DNA from: JBQTKD01 sp052389435
GTDB lineage: Bacteria; Actinomycetota; Actinomycetes; Sporichthyales; Sporichthyaceae
NCBI GenBank assembly: GCA_052389435.1
Contig: JBQTIB010000014.1
Location: 105,527-169,526 of the forward strand
Direction: 5' to 3'
DNA: 64,000 nucleotides
The notes under the pieces are model-generated. The model saw only the letters and a list, made by a program, of their open reading frames with translations. It did no database searches and had not been told where the DNA came from. The position numbers and the translations under genes are program-made. Shown one piece after another: positions 42,894 through 51,712 of the stretch (its first letter is position 1; each line of letters opens with the position of its first letter).

Positions 42894-44278
42894 CAGGCGA
42901 ACCGTTCGACGTGGACGCGCGAACGCGGAACGCCCGCAGCCAGCGCGGCTTCGCGCACTGCTGCGGTCCATTCCTCCGGTCCGCACACGAAGACGTCGAC
43001 GTCGTCGAGGTCGGGCACCAGGCGTCGCAGCCCGTCCACGTCGTCGACGTCGTCCCCGCCGGTCGGCAGCCACGACGGACGGTCGGGGCGGCGCGGACCG
43101 ACCAGGCGGTGCACGACGAGGCCGCGCCGTGCGACGAGCTCGTCGAACTCGGCCGCGAAGACCAGGTCCGCCTGGCGGCGCACCCGATGGATCAGCACCG
43201 CGTCGCCGTAGGCGTAGGGCAACTCCTCGGCCAGGGCGCGCAGCGGGGTCACTCCGATTCCGCAGCCGAGCAGGACGACTCGCGACCCGGCGCGACGCGC
43301 GGCGGTGAGCCGCCCGTAGGGCCCTTCGATCGCGACCCACGTGCCCGGACGCAGTCCGGCCAGCCGCGAGACGTCGCCCTTCGCGGTGAGCCGCAGCGCG
43401 TTCGGCGTCGGCGCCGCCGACAGCGAGTAGGGGTGGGCGCGCGACCACCCGGAACCGTCGAGGAAGCGCCACTGGAAAAACTGCCCGGCCCGTACCGGCA
43501 GGCGGCGCAACGCCCGCCCCCGGAGGTACACGCTGACGACGTCGTCGGCTTCGCGCACCACCTCGGCGACGGTGATCTGGTGACGCAGCGTGCGCCACAG
43601 CGGCAGCCCCACCCGACAGGCAAGCAGCGCGATAACCACGCAGCCGTAGAGCCCGACCCAGTAGAGGCGAGCGAGCGGTGCGGCGAAGTCGGCGCCGACC
43701 CACAGCTGATGGGGCAGCGCCAGTGCGACCCCGAGGTAGGCGTAGAGGTGCAGCAGGTGCCAGCTCTCGTAGCGCAGCCGTCGCCGGGCGCGTCGAGCCG
43801 ACGTCGCCGCCACCAGCGTCAGCGCCACGGCGGCCGCCGCCGCGAGCAGCATCCCCGGATAGTTCGCGACCAGATCCCACGACTGGCGCAGCAGGTTCGC
43901 GTTCACGAGCGAGGCGTAGCCGGACGTCACGGCCAGAACGTGGACCCAGAGCAGGACGAAGGACGCATAACCCACCACGCGGTGGCGCCGCACCGCCACG
44001 TCGCGGCCCAGGACTCGCTCGACGGCGGGGATGCGCGCCATCAGCAGCACCTGGATCAACAGCAGGTTCGCCGACCACAGCCCGCACAGTCGGCCCAGCG
44101 CGACGACCGCGTTGGCCGCGGAGGAGGTGAGGTCGGCGGCCCCGGGCCCGGTTGCCCACAGCGCCGTCGCCGCCGCCAGGCTCAGCCAGGGAACGGTTTC
44201 GACGACGACCTCGGCGCGGGCGCGGCGAACGCGCCGACCCACCCCGATCGACCGCCCGCCGAGTGCCTCCACCGCCAC
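42890..44278 (-). CDS. Ferric-reductase-like membrane flavoprotein (NOX/FRE type)
   Basis: N-terminal six-helix ferric-reductase-like domain with haem-ligand His candidates in RRHRVVGYASFVLLWVHVLA and ESWHLLHLYAYLGVAL. The C-terminal FAD/NAD(P)H reductase has RAHPYSLSAAP (FAD), GCGIGVTPLRALAEE (nucleotide) and DVFVCGPEEWT. Electrons would go from cytosolic NAD(P)H through FAD and haem to the outside, here probably to the FMN-binding protein encoded next. GTG- or ATG-type start at 44278, close to the copper operators on the other side. Confidence 0.88.
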   Translation of the reverse strand: MAVEALGGRSIGVGRRVRRARAEVVVETVPWLSLAAATALWATGPGAADLTSSAANAVVALGRLCGLWSANLLLIQVLLMARIPAVERVLGRDVAVRRHRVVGYASFVLLWVHVLAVTSGYASLVNANLLRQSWDLVANYPGMLLAAAAAVALTLVAATSARRARRRLRYESWHLLHLYAYLGVALALPHQLWVGADFAAPLARLYWVGLYGCVVIALLACRVGLPLWRTLRHQITVAEVVREADDVVSVYLRGRALRRLPVRAGQFFQWRFLDGSGWSRAHPYSLSAAPTPNALRLTAKGDVSRLAGLRPGTWVAIEGPYGRLTAARRAGSRVVLLGCGIGVTPLRALAEELPYAYGDAVLIHRVRRQADLVFAAEFDELVARRGLVVHRLVGPRRPDRPSWLPTGGDDVDDVDGLRRLVPDLDDVDVFVCGPEEWTAAVREAALAAGVPRSRVHVERFAW

Positions 44279-44435
44279 ACTGCGAGGATGCCGCCGATCG
44301 CGATGTCGGGGTGCGCGAATGGCCGAAGATCCGGCCGGACTTCGGCTCGGCCGGTCACCGACCCTCGCCTGCGCGCCCGTCGTGCCCGATCGCCGGGGCG
44401 CCCCGCCCGGGCACCCAGTCGGTCCCTGGAGTGGA

Positions 44436-44450
44436 TACCCCGCCGGGGTA
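44436..44450. promoter_or_regulatory. CsoR-type operator 1 of the copper locus
   Basis: TACCCCGCCGGGGTA, perfect 6-base arms around GCC, in the divergent region between the reductase gene and the secreted His-rich protein plus CopA. Confidence 0.7.
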
Positions 44451-44482
44451 GCGGTCCAATGCGGCGTTCCGCTTGTCTCCGA

Positions 44483-44497
44483 TACCCCTCGGGGGTA
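44483..44497. promoter_or_regulatory. CsoR-type operator 2 of the copper locus
   Basis: TACCCCTCGGGGGTA, perfect 6-base arms around TCG, 57 bases upstream of the His-rich protein start. Confidence 0.72.
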
Positions 44498-44510
44498 GTC
44501 TCGCAGGAGA

Positions 44511-44525
44511 TACCCCCGGAGGGTA
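44511..44525. promoter_or_regulatory. CsoR-type operator 3 of the copper locus
   Basis: TACCCCCGGAGGGTA, one arm mismatch, 28 bases upstream of the His-rich protein start and just before its ribosome site. Confidence 0.68.
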
Positions 44526-44553
44526 ACGTGGTCGGGGTCGGAGGGAGCTGCAG

Positions 44554-45549
44554 ATGAAGGTCCGGGTCAAGCTCGGCGTGTTCGCCGGCGCCGTCGCGCT
44601 CGTTTTCGGCGCGGCCTTCGGGGCGGGCACGTTCGCCCCGGACGCCGACCCCGCCGGGGACCGCGGCGTCGATCTCGCCCTCCCGGCGGGGGTGTCCACG
44701 GCCGCGGACGGCGCCGTTCCGGCACTGCTCCTACCCGGTCTCGCGGTGGCCGACCGCGGGTACGCGCTGCGGGTCGTCGACGCCACCCCCGGTGCCGGGG
44801 AGGCCGTCGAGGTCGCGTTCGCGATCGCCGGCCCCGACGGGGCCGCGGTGCGCGACTACCTGCCCACCCACGAGAAGGAGATGCACCTGATCGTGGTCCG
44901 CCGGGACCTGACCGGCTTCCAGCACCTGCACCCGGAGCGCCGGGAGGACGGGACCTGGACGGCGCCGGCGAACCTGGCCGCCGCCGGCACCTACCGCGCC
45001 TTCGCCGACTTCGCCCCCGCCGCCCTCGGCGGGCAGGTGCTGACGCTCGGCGCCGACCTGTTCGTCCCGGGGGACTTCCAGCCCGTCGAACCGCCCGCAC
45101 CCGCCGCCACCTGGACGGGCGGGGACTACGAGGTGAGCCTGGCCGGCACCCCGCGCGCCGGAGCGGAGTCCGAACTGACCTTCACCGTGCGCCGGGCCGG
45201 CTCCCCGGTCGGGGACCTGCAGCCCTACCTCGCCGCGTTCGGCCACCTGGTCGCCCTGCGCACCGGGGACCTGGCCTACCTGCACACCCACCCCGCCCAG
45301 GACGCCGCCGCCGGTCAGGTCGGCGGACCGGACGTCCGGTTCGGCACGACCTTCCCGACGGCGGGCCGCTACCGGCTCTACCTGAACTTCGCGCACGCCG
45401 ACGCGGTCCGCACGGCCGAGTTCACCGTGGACGTCCCGGCCGGTGCACTTCCCGCGCCGACTTCGGCCGCGCCCGCCGCGGCCCCCTCCAGCCCACAGCC
45501 CGCCTCGCCTGCCTCGCCGCCCTCCGGCGGCGGCCACGGCGGACACTGA
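44554..45549 (+). CDS. Secreted copper-locus protein, His-rich, two beta domains
   Basis: Signal peptide LGVFAGAVALVFGAAFGAGTFA, then two similar beta-sandwich-like segments. Each has a His-rich strand: EMHLIVVRRDLTGFQHLHPE and FGHLVALRTGDLAYLHTHP. A Pro/Ala/Ser tail ends GGGHGGH. The spaced His residues are plausible copper ligands. It is the first gene after three CsoR operators and 11 bases before copA, so it is almost certainly copper-induced. GGAGGGAG precedes ATG 44554. The exact role (periplasmic-type copper sink or partner of CopA) is inferred. Confidence 0.8.
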   Translation: MKVRVKLGVFAGAVALVFGAAFGAGTFAPDADPAGDRGVDLALPAGVSTAADGAVPALLLPGLAVADRGYALRVVDATPGAGEAVEVAFAIAGPDGAAVRDYLPTHEKEMHLIVVRRDLTGFQHLHPERREDGTWTAPANLAAAGTYRAFADFAPAALGGQVLTLGADLFVPGDFQPVEPPAPAATWTGGDYEVSLAGTPRAGAESELTFTVRRAGSPVGDLQPYLAAFGHLVALRTGDLAYLHTHPAQDAAAGQVGGPDVRFGTTFPTAGRYRLYLNFAHADAVRTAEFTVDVPAGALPAPTSAAPAAAPSSPQPASPASPPSGGGHGGH

Positions 45550-45560
45550 AGGAGACAGCA

Positions 45561-47864
45561 ATGAGCATCGCCTCCCTCCCGACCGCACGCGAGTCCACCG
45601 ACGAACTGCGCAGCGTCGACCTGACCATCGGCGGCATGACCTGCGCGTCCTGCGCGCGCCGCGTGGAGAAGAAGCTCAACAAACTCGACGGTGTCACCGC
45701 GACCGTCAACTACGCCACGGAGAAGGCCAGCGTCCGCTTCCCGGACACGGTGACCACCGAGGCCCTCCTCGCCGCGGTGGGCGAGGCCGGATACACCGCC
45801 AGCCTGCCCAAGCCCGCCGTGCCCGCTCAGGCCACGCCCGGCGCCCCCGCGGCCGAGGCCGAGGACGCCGAGCCCGACCACACAGCCGCGCTGCGCCAGC
45901 GGCTCACGATCACCGCGGCCCTGGCGCTGCCGGTCGTGGTGACGGCCATGGTGCCCCCGCTGCAGTTCGAGTACTGGCAGTGGATCGCGCTGATGCTCAC
46001 CGCGCCGATCGTCGTGTGGGGGGCCCTGCCCTTCCACCGGGCGGCCTGGACGAACCTGCGGCACGGGGCCGCGACCATGGACACGCTGATCAGCGTCGGG
46101 ATCACGGCCGCCTTCGGGTGGTCGCTGTACGCGCTGCTGTTCGGCGAAGCGGGCATGCCGGGCATGACGATGGGCTTCACCCTCGTCCCCGAACGCGGCG
46201 CCGGAGCCGACGAGATCTACCTCGAGGTCGCCGCAGTGCTGGCCACCGCCCTACTCGCGGGCCGCTACTTCGAGGCACGAGCCAAACGCCGCTCGGGCGC
46301 GGCGCTGCGGGCACTGATGAACCTCGGCGCCAAGGACGTCGCGGTACTCGTCGACGGAGTCGAAAAGCGCATCCCCGTCGATGCCCTGACGGTCGATCAG
46401 GAGTTCGTGGTCCGCCCCGGGGAGAAGATCGCCACCGACGGAGTCGTCGTCACCGGCACGTCCGCCGTGGACGAGTCCATGCTCACCGGCGAAGCGGTCC
46501 CGGTGGAAGTCGGCCCGGGCTCGGCCGTCACCGGCGCCACCGTCAACGCCGGCGGCCGGCTGGTCGTGAAGGCCACCCGCGTCGGTGCCGACACCCAACT
46601 CGCCCAGATCGCGCGCATGGTGGAGGACGCGCAGACCGGCAAGGCCGCGGTGCAGCGCCTCGCCGACACGGTCTCCGGCGTCTTCGTCCCGGTGGTCCTG
46701 GCCCTGTCCGCCGCGACCCTCGGTTTCTGGCTCGGCAACGGCTCCCCGACGGTGCTGGCGTTCACCGCCGCCGTCGCGGTGCTGATCATCGCCTGCCCGT
46801 GCGCGTTGGGCCTGGCCACCCCGACCGCTCTGATGGTCGGCACCGGCCGCGGCGCGCAGCTCGGCATCCTGATCAAGGGACCGGAGGTGCTGGAGAGCAC
46901 CCGGGCGGTGGACACCATCGTGCTGGACAAGACCGGAACCGTGACCGCCGGACGCATGAGCCTGGTCGAGGTGTTCGCCGCCAAGAGCACGACCACCGCC
47001 GAGGTGCTGCGCCTGGCCGGAGCCCTGGAGGACGCCTCCGAGCACCCGATCGCCCGCGCCATCGCCGAGGTCGCCCGCGACCGCGCGCCACTGGCCGCGG
47101 TCGAGGACTTCAAGAACACCGAGGGCCGCGGCGTGCAGGGCGTCGTCGACGGACACGCGGTCGTCGCCGGACGACGAACCTGGCTGGCCGAGCAGTGGTC
47201 CCAGCAGGCCCCGGCCGGGCTGCTCGCCGCCGCCGACGCGGCGGAGTCCGCCGGGCAGTCCCCGGTGTGGGTCGGCTGGGACGGCGAGGTCCGCGGGGTG
47301 CTCGTCGTCGCCGACACCATCAAGGAGACCTCCGCCGAGGCGGTCGCGGAGTTCAAGCGCCTCGGGCTGCACCCGGTGCTGCTCACCGGCGACAACACCC
47401 GCGCCGCCCAGGCCGTCGCCGCCGCGGTCGGCATCGACGAGGTCATCGCCGAGGTCCTGCCCGAGCAGAAGGTCGAGGTCATCAAGCGCCTGCAGAGCCA
47501 GGGCAAGACCGTCGCCATGGTCGGGGACGGTGTCAACGACGCCGCGGCGCTGGCCCAGGCCGACCTCGGCCTGGCCATGGGCACCGGCACCGACGCCGCC
47601 ATCGCCGCCAGCGACCTCACCCTGGTCCGCGGCGACCTGCGGGCCGCCGCCGACGCGATCCGGCTCGCCCGGCGCACGCTGGCCACGATCAAGGGCAACC
47701 TGTTCTGGGCCTTCGCCTACAACGTCGCGGCCCTGCCGTTGGCCGCGGCCGGGCTGCTCAACCCGCTGCTGGCGGGCGTCGCGATGGCGTTCAGCTCGGT
47801 CTTCGTGGTCACCAACAGCCAGCGCCTGCGCCGGTTCAAGGCGATGCCGGGACGCACCGTCTGA
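45561..47864 (+). CDS. copA: Copper-exporting P1B-type ATPase
   Basis: One N-terminal heavy-metal domain with GMTCASCARR (Cys 28 and 31), eight helices, the A-domain TGE in SMLTGEAVP, ion-binding CPC in IACPCALGLATP (near 412-414), phosphorylated Asp in DKTGT (near 456), HP motif in SEHPIA, and hinge GDGVNDAAAL. The CPC plus single HMA domain indicate Cu(I) export. It is in one operon with the His-rich secreted protein under three CsoR-like operators. Its 3' end is partly duplicated at 49418. Confidence 0.95.
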   Translation: MSIASLPTARESTDELRSVDLTIGGMTCASCARRVEKKLNKLDGVTATVNYATEKASVRFPDTVTTEALLAAVGEAGYTASLPKPAVPAQATPGAPAAEAEDAEPDHTAALRQRLTITAALALPVVVTAMVPPLQFEYWQWIALMLTAPIVVWGALPFHRAAWTNLRHGAATMDTLISVGITAAFGWSLYALLFGEAGMPGMTMGFTLVPERGAGADEIYLEVAAVLATALLAGRYFEARAKRRSGAALRALMNLGAKDVAVLVDGVEKRIPVDALTVDQEFVVRPGEKIATDGVVVTGTSAVDESMLTGEAVPVEVGPGSAVTGATVNAGGRLVVKATRVGADTQLAQIARMVEDAQTGKAAVQRLADTVSGVFVPVVLALSAATLGFWLGNGSPTVLAFTAAVAVLIIACPCALGLATPTALMVGTGRGAQLGILIKGPEVLESTRAVDTIVLDKTGTVTAGRMSLVEVFAAKSTTTAEVLRLAGALEDASEHPIARAIAEVARDRAPLAAVEDFKNTEGRGVQGVVDGHAVVAGRRTWLAEQWSQQAPAGLLAAADAAESAGQSPVWVGWDGEVRGVLVVADTIKETSAEAVAEFKRLGLHPVLLTGDNTRAAQAVAAAVGIDEVIAEVLPEQKVEVIKRLQSQGKTVAMVGDGVNDAAALAQADLGLAMGTGTDAAIAASDLTLVRGDLRAAADAIRLARRTLATIKGNLFWAFAYNVAALPLAAAGLLNPLLAGVAMAFSSVFVVTNSQRLRRFKAMPGRTV

Positions 47865-48012
47865 ATTCGGAACGGGGGCGCGAGAGTCGAGCCCGCAGGT
47901 GCGCCTTCCGGCGGCGGCCTGCGGGTTCGGCGCATCTGCGTCAGAAGCAGACCAGCGGGGATCCATGCCCGGTTGGCGCCTGCTCCGGTAGCGGTAGCCC
48001 GCGCCAGGCCGA

Positions 48013-48049
48013 TTGACAGCCGTCCCCTTTGGAATGAACATGATTTCCA
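48013..48049 (+). promoter_or_regulatory. Promoter with Zur-like box upstream of zinc-binding lipoprotein
   Basis: TTGACA at 48013-48018 is a perfect -35. GAACAT at 17-base spacing could be the -10. The box TGAACATGATTTCCA (48035-48049) differs at two positions from the Zur-type consensus TGAAAATGATTTTCA. It overlaps the presumed -10 and start, as expected for repression. Transcription would then begin near ATG 48049, giving a leaderless message. Confidence 0.55.
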
Positions 48050-49353
48050 TGACCAAAATAGGGATGGCCCTCGGCGCGGTCGCCGCGACGATGCTGGTTG
48101 GCTGCGCCGGGCCGCCGAGCGAGGCAGCCCCGCCGAGTGGGATCGGATCCAGCGCGCCGTCGAGCGCTGGCCCGAGAGTCCAAACGCTCGCGGCGTTCTA
48201 TCCGTACTACTGGGTTGCGCAGCGCGTCGGCGGACCCGCGGCACAGATCGAGCTGCTGACGGCCGCGGGCGTGGAGCCGCACGACCTGGAACTTTCGCCG
48301 AAGCAGGTCGAGCGGGTCGGCGAGGTCGACCTGCTCGTCTACCAGAAGGGCTTCCAGCCGGCGCTGGACGCGGCGGTGGATCGGCAGGGGCCCGCGCAGG
48401 TGCTCGAGCTCAACGGCGTGCTCCGCCGCCAGCCGGTCGTGGACGAGCCCGCCGAGGAGGAAGGCCGTTCCGGCGAGGAGAAGAGCCAATCCGACGCCGC
48501 TCCCGTCGATCTCGCCGTGGACCCGCACGTGTGGCTGGACGCCGACAAGCTTGCGGCGATCGCCACCGCCACCTCGGACGCGATGAGTCGGATCAGCCCC
48601 GAGGGCGCCGCCGGGTTCCAGTCGCGCGCCGCCGAGGTGCGCGCCGACCTGGCGACCCTCGACGGCGAGTTCCGCAACGGGCTGCGAGGGTGTCGGCGCG
48701 CCGACGTCGTAGTCAGTCACGCGGCGTTCGGCCATCTGACGGCTCGTTATGGGCTTACGCAGGTTCCGGTGAACGGCATCACCCCGGAGGCGGCTCCGAG
48801 CCCGCAGCGGCTGGCCGAATTGGCCGAGCTGATCCGCCGGGCGGGCGCCACCACGGTGTTCACCGAGACACTGGCCAGCCCGCGACTGGCCGAGACACTC
48901 GCCGCGGAGGCCGGGGTGAAGACGGCCACGCTCGACCCCCTGGAGGGCCTGGTCGAAGGCGACGGTCGGGACTACCTGTCGGTGATGCGCGAAAACCTGT
49001 CGGCACTGCGCGCCGGCCTGGACTGCAGCGGCGCGGCACCGGTGCCGAGCTCGTCCCCGTTCCCGACCGCCTCGACCACCGACTCGCCGTTCCCGCCGCA
49101 ACTCTCGACGCCGAGAAGCACGACCCAGTGCAGCTCGGTCGTAGCTCCTCCTGAGGGAATCGAAGTCGACACCACGCACGACCCAGAGAATGGCGTGCTC
49201 GAGTTCGGCTACCGCGACTATCGCGGCGCGTCCGACGGGCTAGATCGTTATTACGCGATCGACTATCGAAACGACCCGACGTGTCGACAAGACCCCCGGA
49301 TTCGCGCGCTGATCGAGCATGCGGAAGAAGCTTCCCGCGACGGCCAGCGATAG
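48049..49353 (+). CDS. Zinc/manganese-binding ABC lipoprotein (ZnuA-like) with extra C-terminal tail
   Basis: Cluster A-I solute-binding lipoprotein. The signal ends MLVGCAG (lipobox), then FYPYYWVAQRVGG and metal-ligand His in EPHDLELS, DPHVWLD and SHAAFGHLTARYG. An acidic loop (EPAEEEGRSGEEKSQSD) lies where zinc proteins carry a charged loop. After the normal end (LRAGLDC) there is an unusual tail of about 95 residues, Ser/Pro-rich and then acidic, with no family I know. No permease or ATPase genes are adjacent. Upstream in-frame ATGs at 48034 and 48040 are possible starts. Confidence 0.82.
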   Translation: MTKIGMALGAVAATMLVGCAGPPSEAAPPSGIGSSAPSSAGPRVQTLAAFYPYYWVAQRVGGPAAQIELLTAAGVEPHDLELSPKQVERVGEVDLLVYQKGFQPALDAAVDRQGPAQVLELNGVLRRQPVVDEPAEEEGRSGEEKSQSDAAPVDLAVDPHVWLDADKLAAIATATSDAMSRISPEGAAGFQSRAAEVRADLATLDGEFRNGLRGCRRADVVVSHAAFGHLTARYGLTQVPVNGITPEAAPSPQRLAELAELIRRAGATTVFTETLASPRLAETLAAEAGVKTATLDPLEGLVEGDGRDYLSVMRENLSALRAGLDCSGAAPVPSSSPFPTASTTDSPFPPQLSTPRSTTQCSSVVAPPEGIEVDTTHDPENGVLEFGYRDYRGASDGLDRYYAIDYRNDPTCRQDPRIRALIEHAEEASRDGQR

Positions 49354-49417
49354 CAGACGTCAAAGCCAAGTGCGCAGACTGTCCCCGCCCACAAAGATGC
49401 GACATCGCCGTCGATCG

Positions 49418-49530
49418 CGGCCAGCCTGCTCAACCCACTGCCGGGGAGCGTCGCGATGGCGTTCGGTCTTCGTGGCGATAGACAGCCAGCGCCTGCGTCG
49501 GTTCCGGGCGATGCCGGGAGGCACCTTCTG
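49418..49530 (+). pseudogene. Duplicated 3' end of copA
   Basis: The sequence from CTGCTCAACCC to GCGATGCCGGGAGGCACC matches the last ~37 codons of copA (47748-47864) with small deletions and substitutions that break the frame. Similarity continues past the stop into the downstream flank (GGTGCGC...CCTGCG in both places). It lies just before the convergent csoR end. It is nonfunctional, but marks a duplication around the zinc-protein gene. Confidence 0.78.
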
Positions 49531-49602
49531 GCCGAGCACGGGGTGAAGCAGTCCGGCCCGCAGGTGCGCTTCCGCGCCGCCTGCGTGAGCGGCGCGTTGG
49601 CG

Positions 49603-49884
49603 TCAGGAGCGGACGAGCCGCGCGATCGCGGCGCTGGCCTCGGCGATCTTCTCCGCCGCGACCGGCCCGCCGTCGGCCGCCGCCTCGCTCACGCAGTGCC
49701 GCAGGTGGTCTTCGAGCAGGCCCAGGGCGACGGCCTCCAGGGCCCGTGTCGCCGCGGACACCTGCGTGAGGATGTCGATGCAGTACTTGTCCGCCTCGAC
49801 CATCTTGGCGATCCCTCGGACCTGACCCTCGATCCGGTTCAATCGCTTGAGATAGGCGTCGCGCTCTTCGGCCTGTCGATCCAC
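49603..49884 (-). CDS. csoR: CsoR-family copper-sensing repressor
   Basis: A DUF156 all-helical repressor, 93 residues. Copper ligands match CsoR: Cys 35 (DKYCIDIL), His 60 and Cys 64 (LEDHLRHCV), with KRLNRIEGQVRGI at the N-terminus. GTG 49884 was chosen because AGGAGG precedes it by six bases; an upstream in-frame GTG at 49902 is possible. Cu(I) would release it from TACC-N7-GGTA-type operators, of which one is directly upstream and others lie near copA, lnt and small secreted-protein genes. Confidence 0.92.
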   Translation of the reverse strand: MDRQAEERDAYLKRLNRIEGQVRGIAKMVEADKYCIDILTQVSAATRALEAVALGLLEDHLRHCVSEAAADGGPVAAEKIAEASAAIARLVRS

Positions 49885-49915
49885 CTGCAGCCTCCTCGGC
49901 ACCAGCAGGCAATGA

Positions 49916-49930
49916 TACCAGGGGGAGGTA
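49916..49930. promoter_or_regulatory. CsoR-type operator upstream of csoR
   Basis: TACCAGGGGGAGGTA, extended to ATACC...GGTAT, with the same 15-base frame as the copper-locus operators but weaker arms. It is 31 bases upstream of the chosen csoR start, consistent with autoregulation. Confidence 0.6.
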
Positions 49931-50212
49931 TATCCTTCGGCGACGGGCTACTCGTTCGTCGAGAAGAGGGACCCCAGTCGTCGGCGGAGACAATTCGCCC
50001 GAAGTTTGGACGCCCAGTGGGTGGCGCGAGCAAGCGACGGAGCACTGCGGGTAGGGCGGGGCAGTGCAGAGGCGGGCGCAGCCGTCACGAGTTCGGGGCG
50101 GACGTCGCGTGGTCCGGTGAACTGTTTTGGGGGCTGCGCGGCCTGCTCGTTCATGCCGCCGTCGCAGTCCCCGGGCGGCACTGAAACGCCCACCGATCGG
50201 CACTTCGGGTCG

Positions 50213-50752
50213 TCACTGCATGACGAACTCGGTGAAGAAGATGTCCATGACGTCGTGGTGGTATGCCGCGGAGACCTCCTTCAACAACTGGGCCTTCGCC
50301 TTCTCACGGGATGCCGTTTTGTTGAGATCGGCCAACTTGCGGTTGGACAGTTGCGAGATTGCGATGTCCAGAGCTTTGGATCCGTCGGGCTCCTCGGCGC
50401 CTCCGCCGTGTCCACCGCCACCGTCAGAGGCGGTCTTCGTGAACTGCAGCGCCATCGCGACTTTGAGGTAGCGTCCGTCCGCGAGGTTCAAGGTCAACGG
50501 GTCCAGCTTGACGACGATCCCCGGCTCGGGATCGCCCGCGTGCGCGGCCGGTTTGGGCTTGAGTACGAGCATGTAGGCCCCGGCGATAACACCGACCAGC
50601 GCGACGGCGCCGACGAGTATCCGCTTCTTGCCGAACTTCGGCTTGTTCGCATCACCCGCCTTCTTGAGAGTGCCGGAGCTCCCGGCGCCTCGGTCGGTGT
50701 CGGTGGTCTGGGCGCGGTCGTCTGCGGGCCGCGACATCGTCTGGGCGTTCAT
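50213..50752 (-). CDS. fliL: Flagellar basal-body-associated protein FliL
   Basis: A single-pass inner-membrane protein that sits by the stator of the flagellar motor. A Lys/Asp-rich cytoplasmic start (about 45 residues) leads to a helix ILVGAVALVGVIAGAYMLVL. The FliL domain then has VVKLDPLTLNLADGRYLKVAMALQF and ends AAYHHDVMDIFFTEFVMQ, the typical finish. A His/Gly insertion lies mid-domain. GGAG precedes ATG 50752. No other flagellar gene is in the window. Confidence 0.88.
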   Translation of the reverse strand: MNAQTMSRPADDRAQTTDTDRGAGSSGTLKKAGDANKPKFGKKRILVGAVALVGVIAGAYMLVLKPKPAAHAGDPEPGIVVKLDPLTLNLADGRYLKVAMALQFTKTASDGGGGHGGGAEEPDGSKALDIAISQLSNRKLADLNKTASREKAKAQLLKEVSAAYHHDVMDIFFTEFVMQ

Positions 50753-51542
50753 GCCTTCTCCTGGGCCGGTCGGTGGGGTGCCGTCGTCGTGAGTCGGGTG
50801 GGTGGCGGCGGGTCATGCCGGGGCTGCCCCGCCGGCCCCGGCGGCCAGGTCGACGTGGCGTTGACGAACCGACTCGGCGCTCCGGGTCTCCATCCCGCGG
50901 CAGTACCGCCTCGACTTCCGGAGCGCGTCCGGAGGCAGGACCGAAGCGGATCTGCCGGCGGGCAACTCCCGCGATGGCTTGGGTCAGCGCCACCCAGATT
51001 CCGCTGGCCGGCTGCACATCCACCAGGCGGGGCGGGTCACCGCGATCGAGCCACCGAAGTCGCTTGGCAGCGACAGCGCTGGAGGGAGCGACCGAGTAGG
51101 CGTCCTGTGCCCGAGCCGGAGCAGGCCATCGTGCGCTGCTGGTCGAGGGCTTCGAGAACGGTGGCGGACTGGTGTCTCCTGCCGTTCGCCGATCTTGCCG
51201 TGCTGTCCAGGTCGCCCGGGTCGGGCGCTCGTCCGGAACCGATGGCAGGTCCCGGCCGACCAGGTGCGTCATCCGAGTCAGGGGCACCGTCCTTGGTTGC
51301 CGTCGAGGGAGGCGATCCGCGGCCCCTCGAGTTCTCTTCGGCCAAGAGATTTCGGATCTGAGCAGATCCGCCACCTCCTCTCGCAAACCATTTCGGCCCA
51401 GGCCTTCGCCTGGGCCGGGCGAGTTCCGCAGTGCCGCGAGCGATCGTGCCGGTGGTGCCGCCCTTCGAGAGTGGCAAGCGTCGGTGCTTCGATGCGTGCC
51501 GCAGTTCGGCGGTACTATTACTCCTCGTCGACTACTTCCGAA
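50753..51542. other. Intergenic, no gene supported
   Basis: Long frames exist on both strands, but none shows a family motif or consistent amino-acid composition. It may hold decayed sequence; nothing could be named. Confidence 0.45.
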
Positions 51543-51660
51543 CGGCCGGTCCCGGCTGGGGATGAGCAAAATTCGCTGCCGGTCCCGGTCGATCGCGGAG
51601 CCACTCGCGCGCACCAGGAGGGTGACTGCTCACGGATGGCCGTGGGCACGGGCACTCCGG
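51543..51660. repeat. Direct repeat, left copy (~120 bases)
   Basis: Closely similar to 53782-53905: both run from CGGC(C/T)GGTCCCGGC through CCACTCGCGCGCAC and GCTCACGGATGGCCGTGGGC to GGGCACTCCGG. The copies bracket the mercury module. Confidence 0.8.
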
Positions 51661-51712
51661 TCCGCCCGGACCACTCCAGCGCCCTGGCCTGCCCGGCGGA
51701 GCGTGGGGCTGA

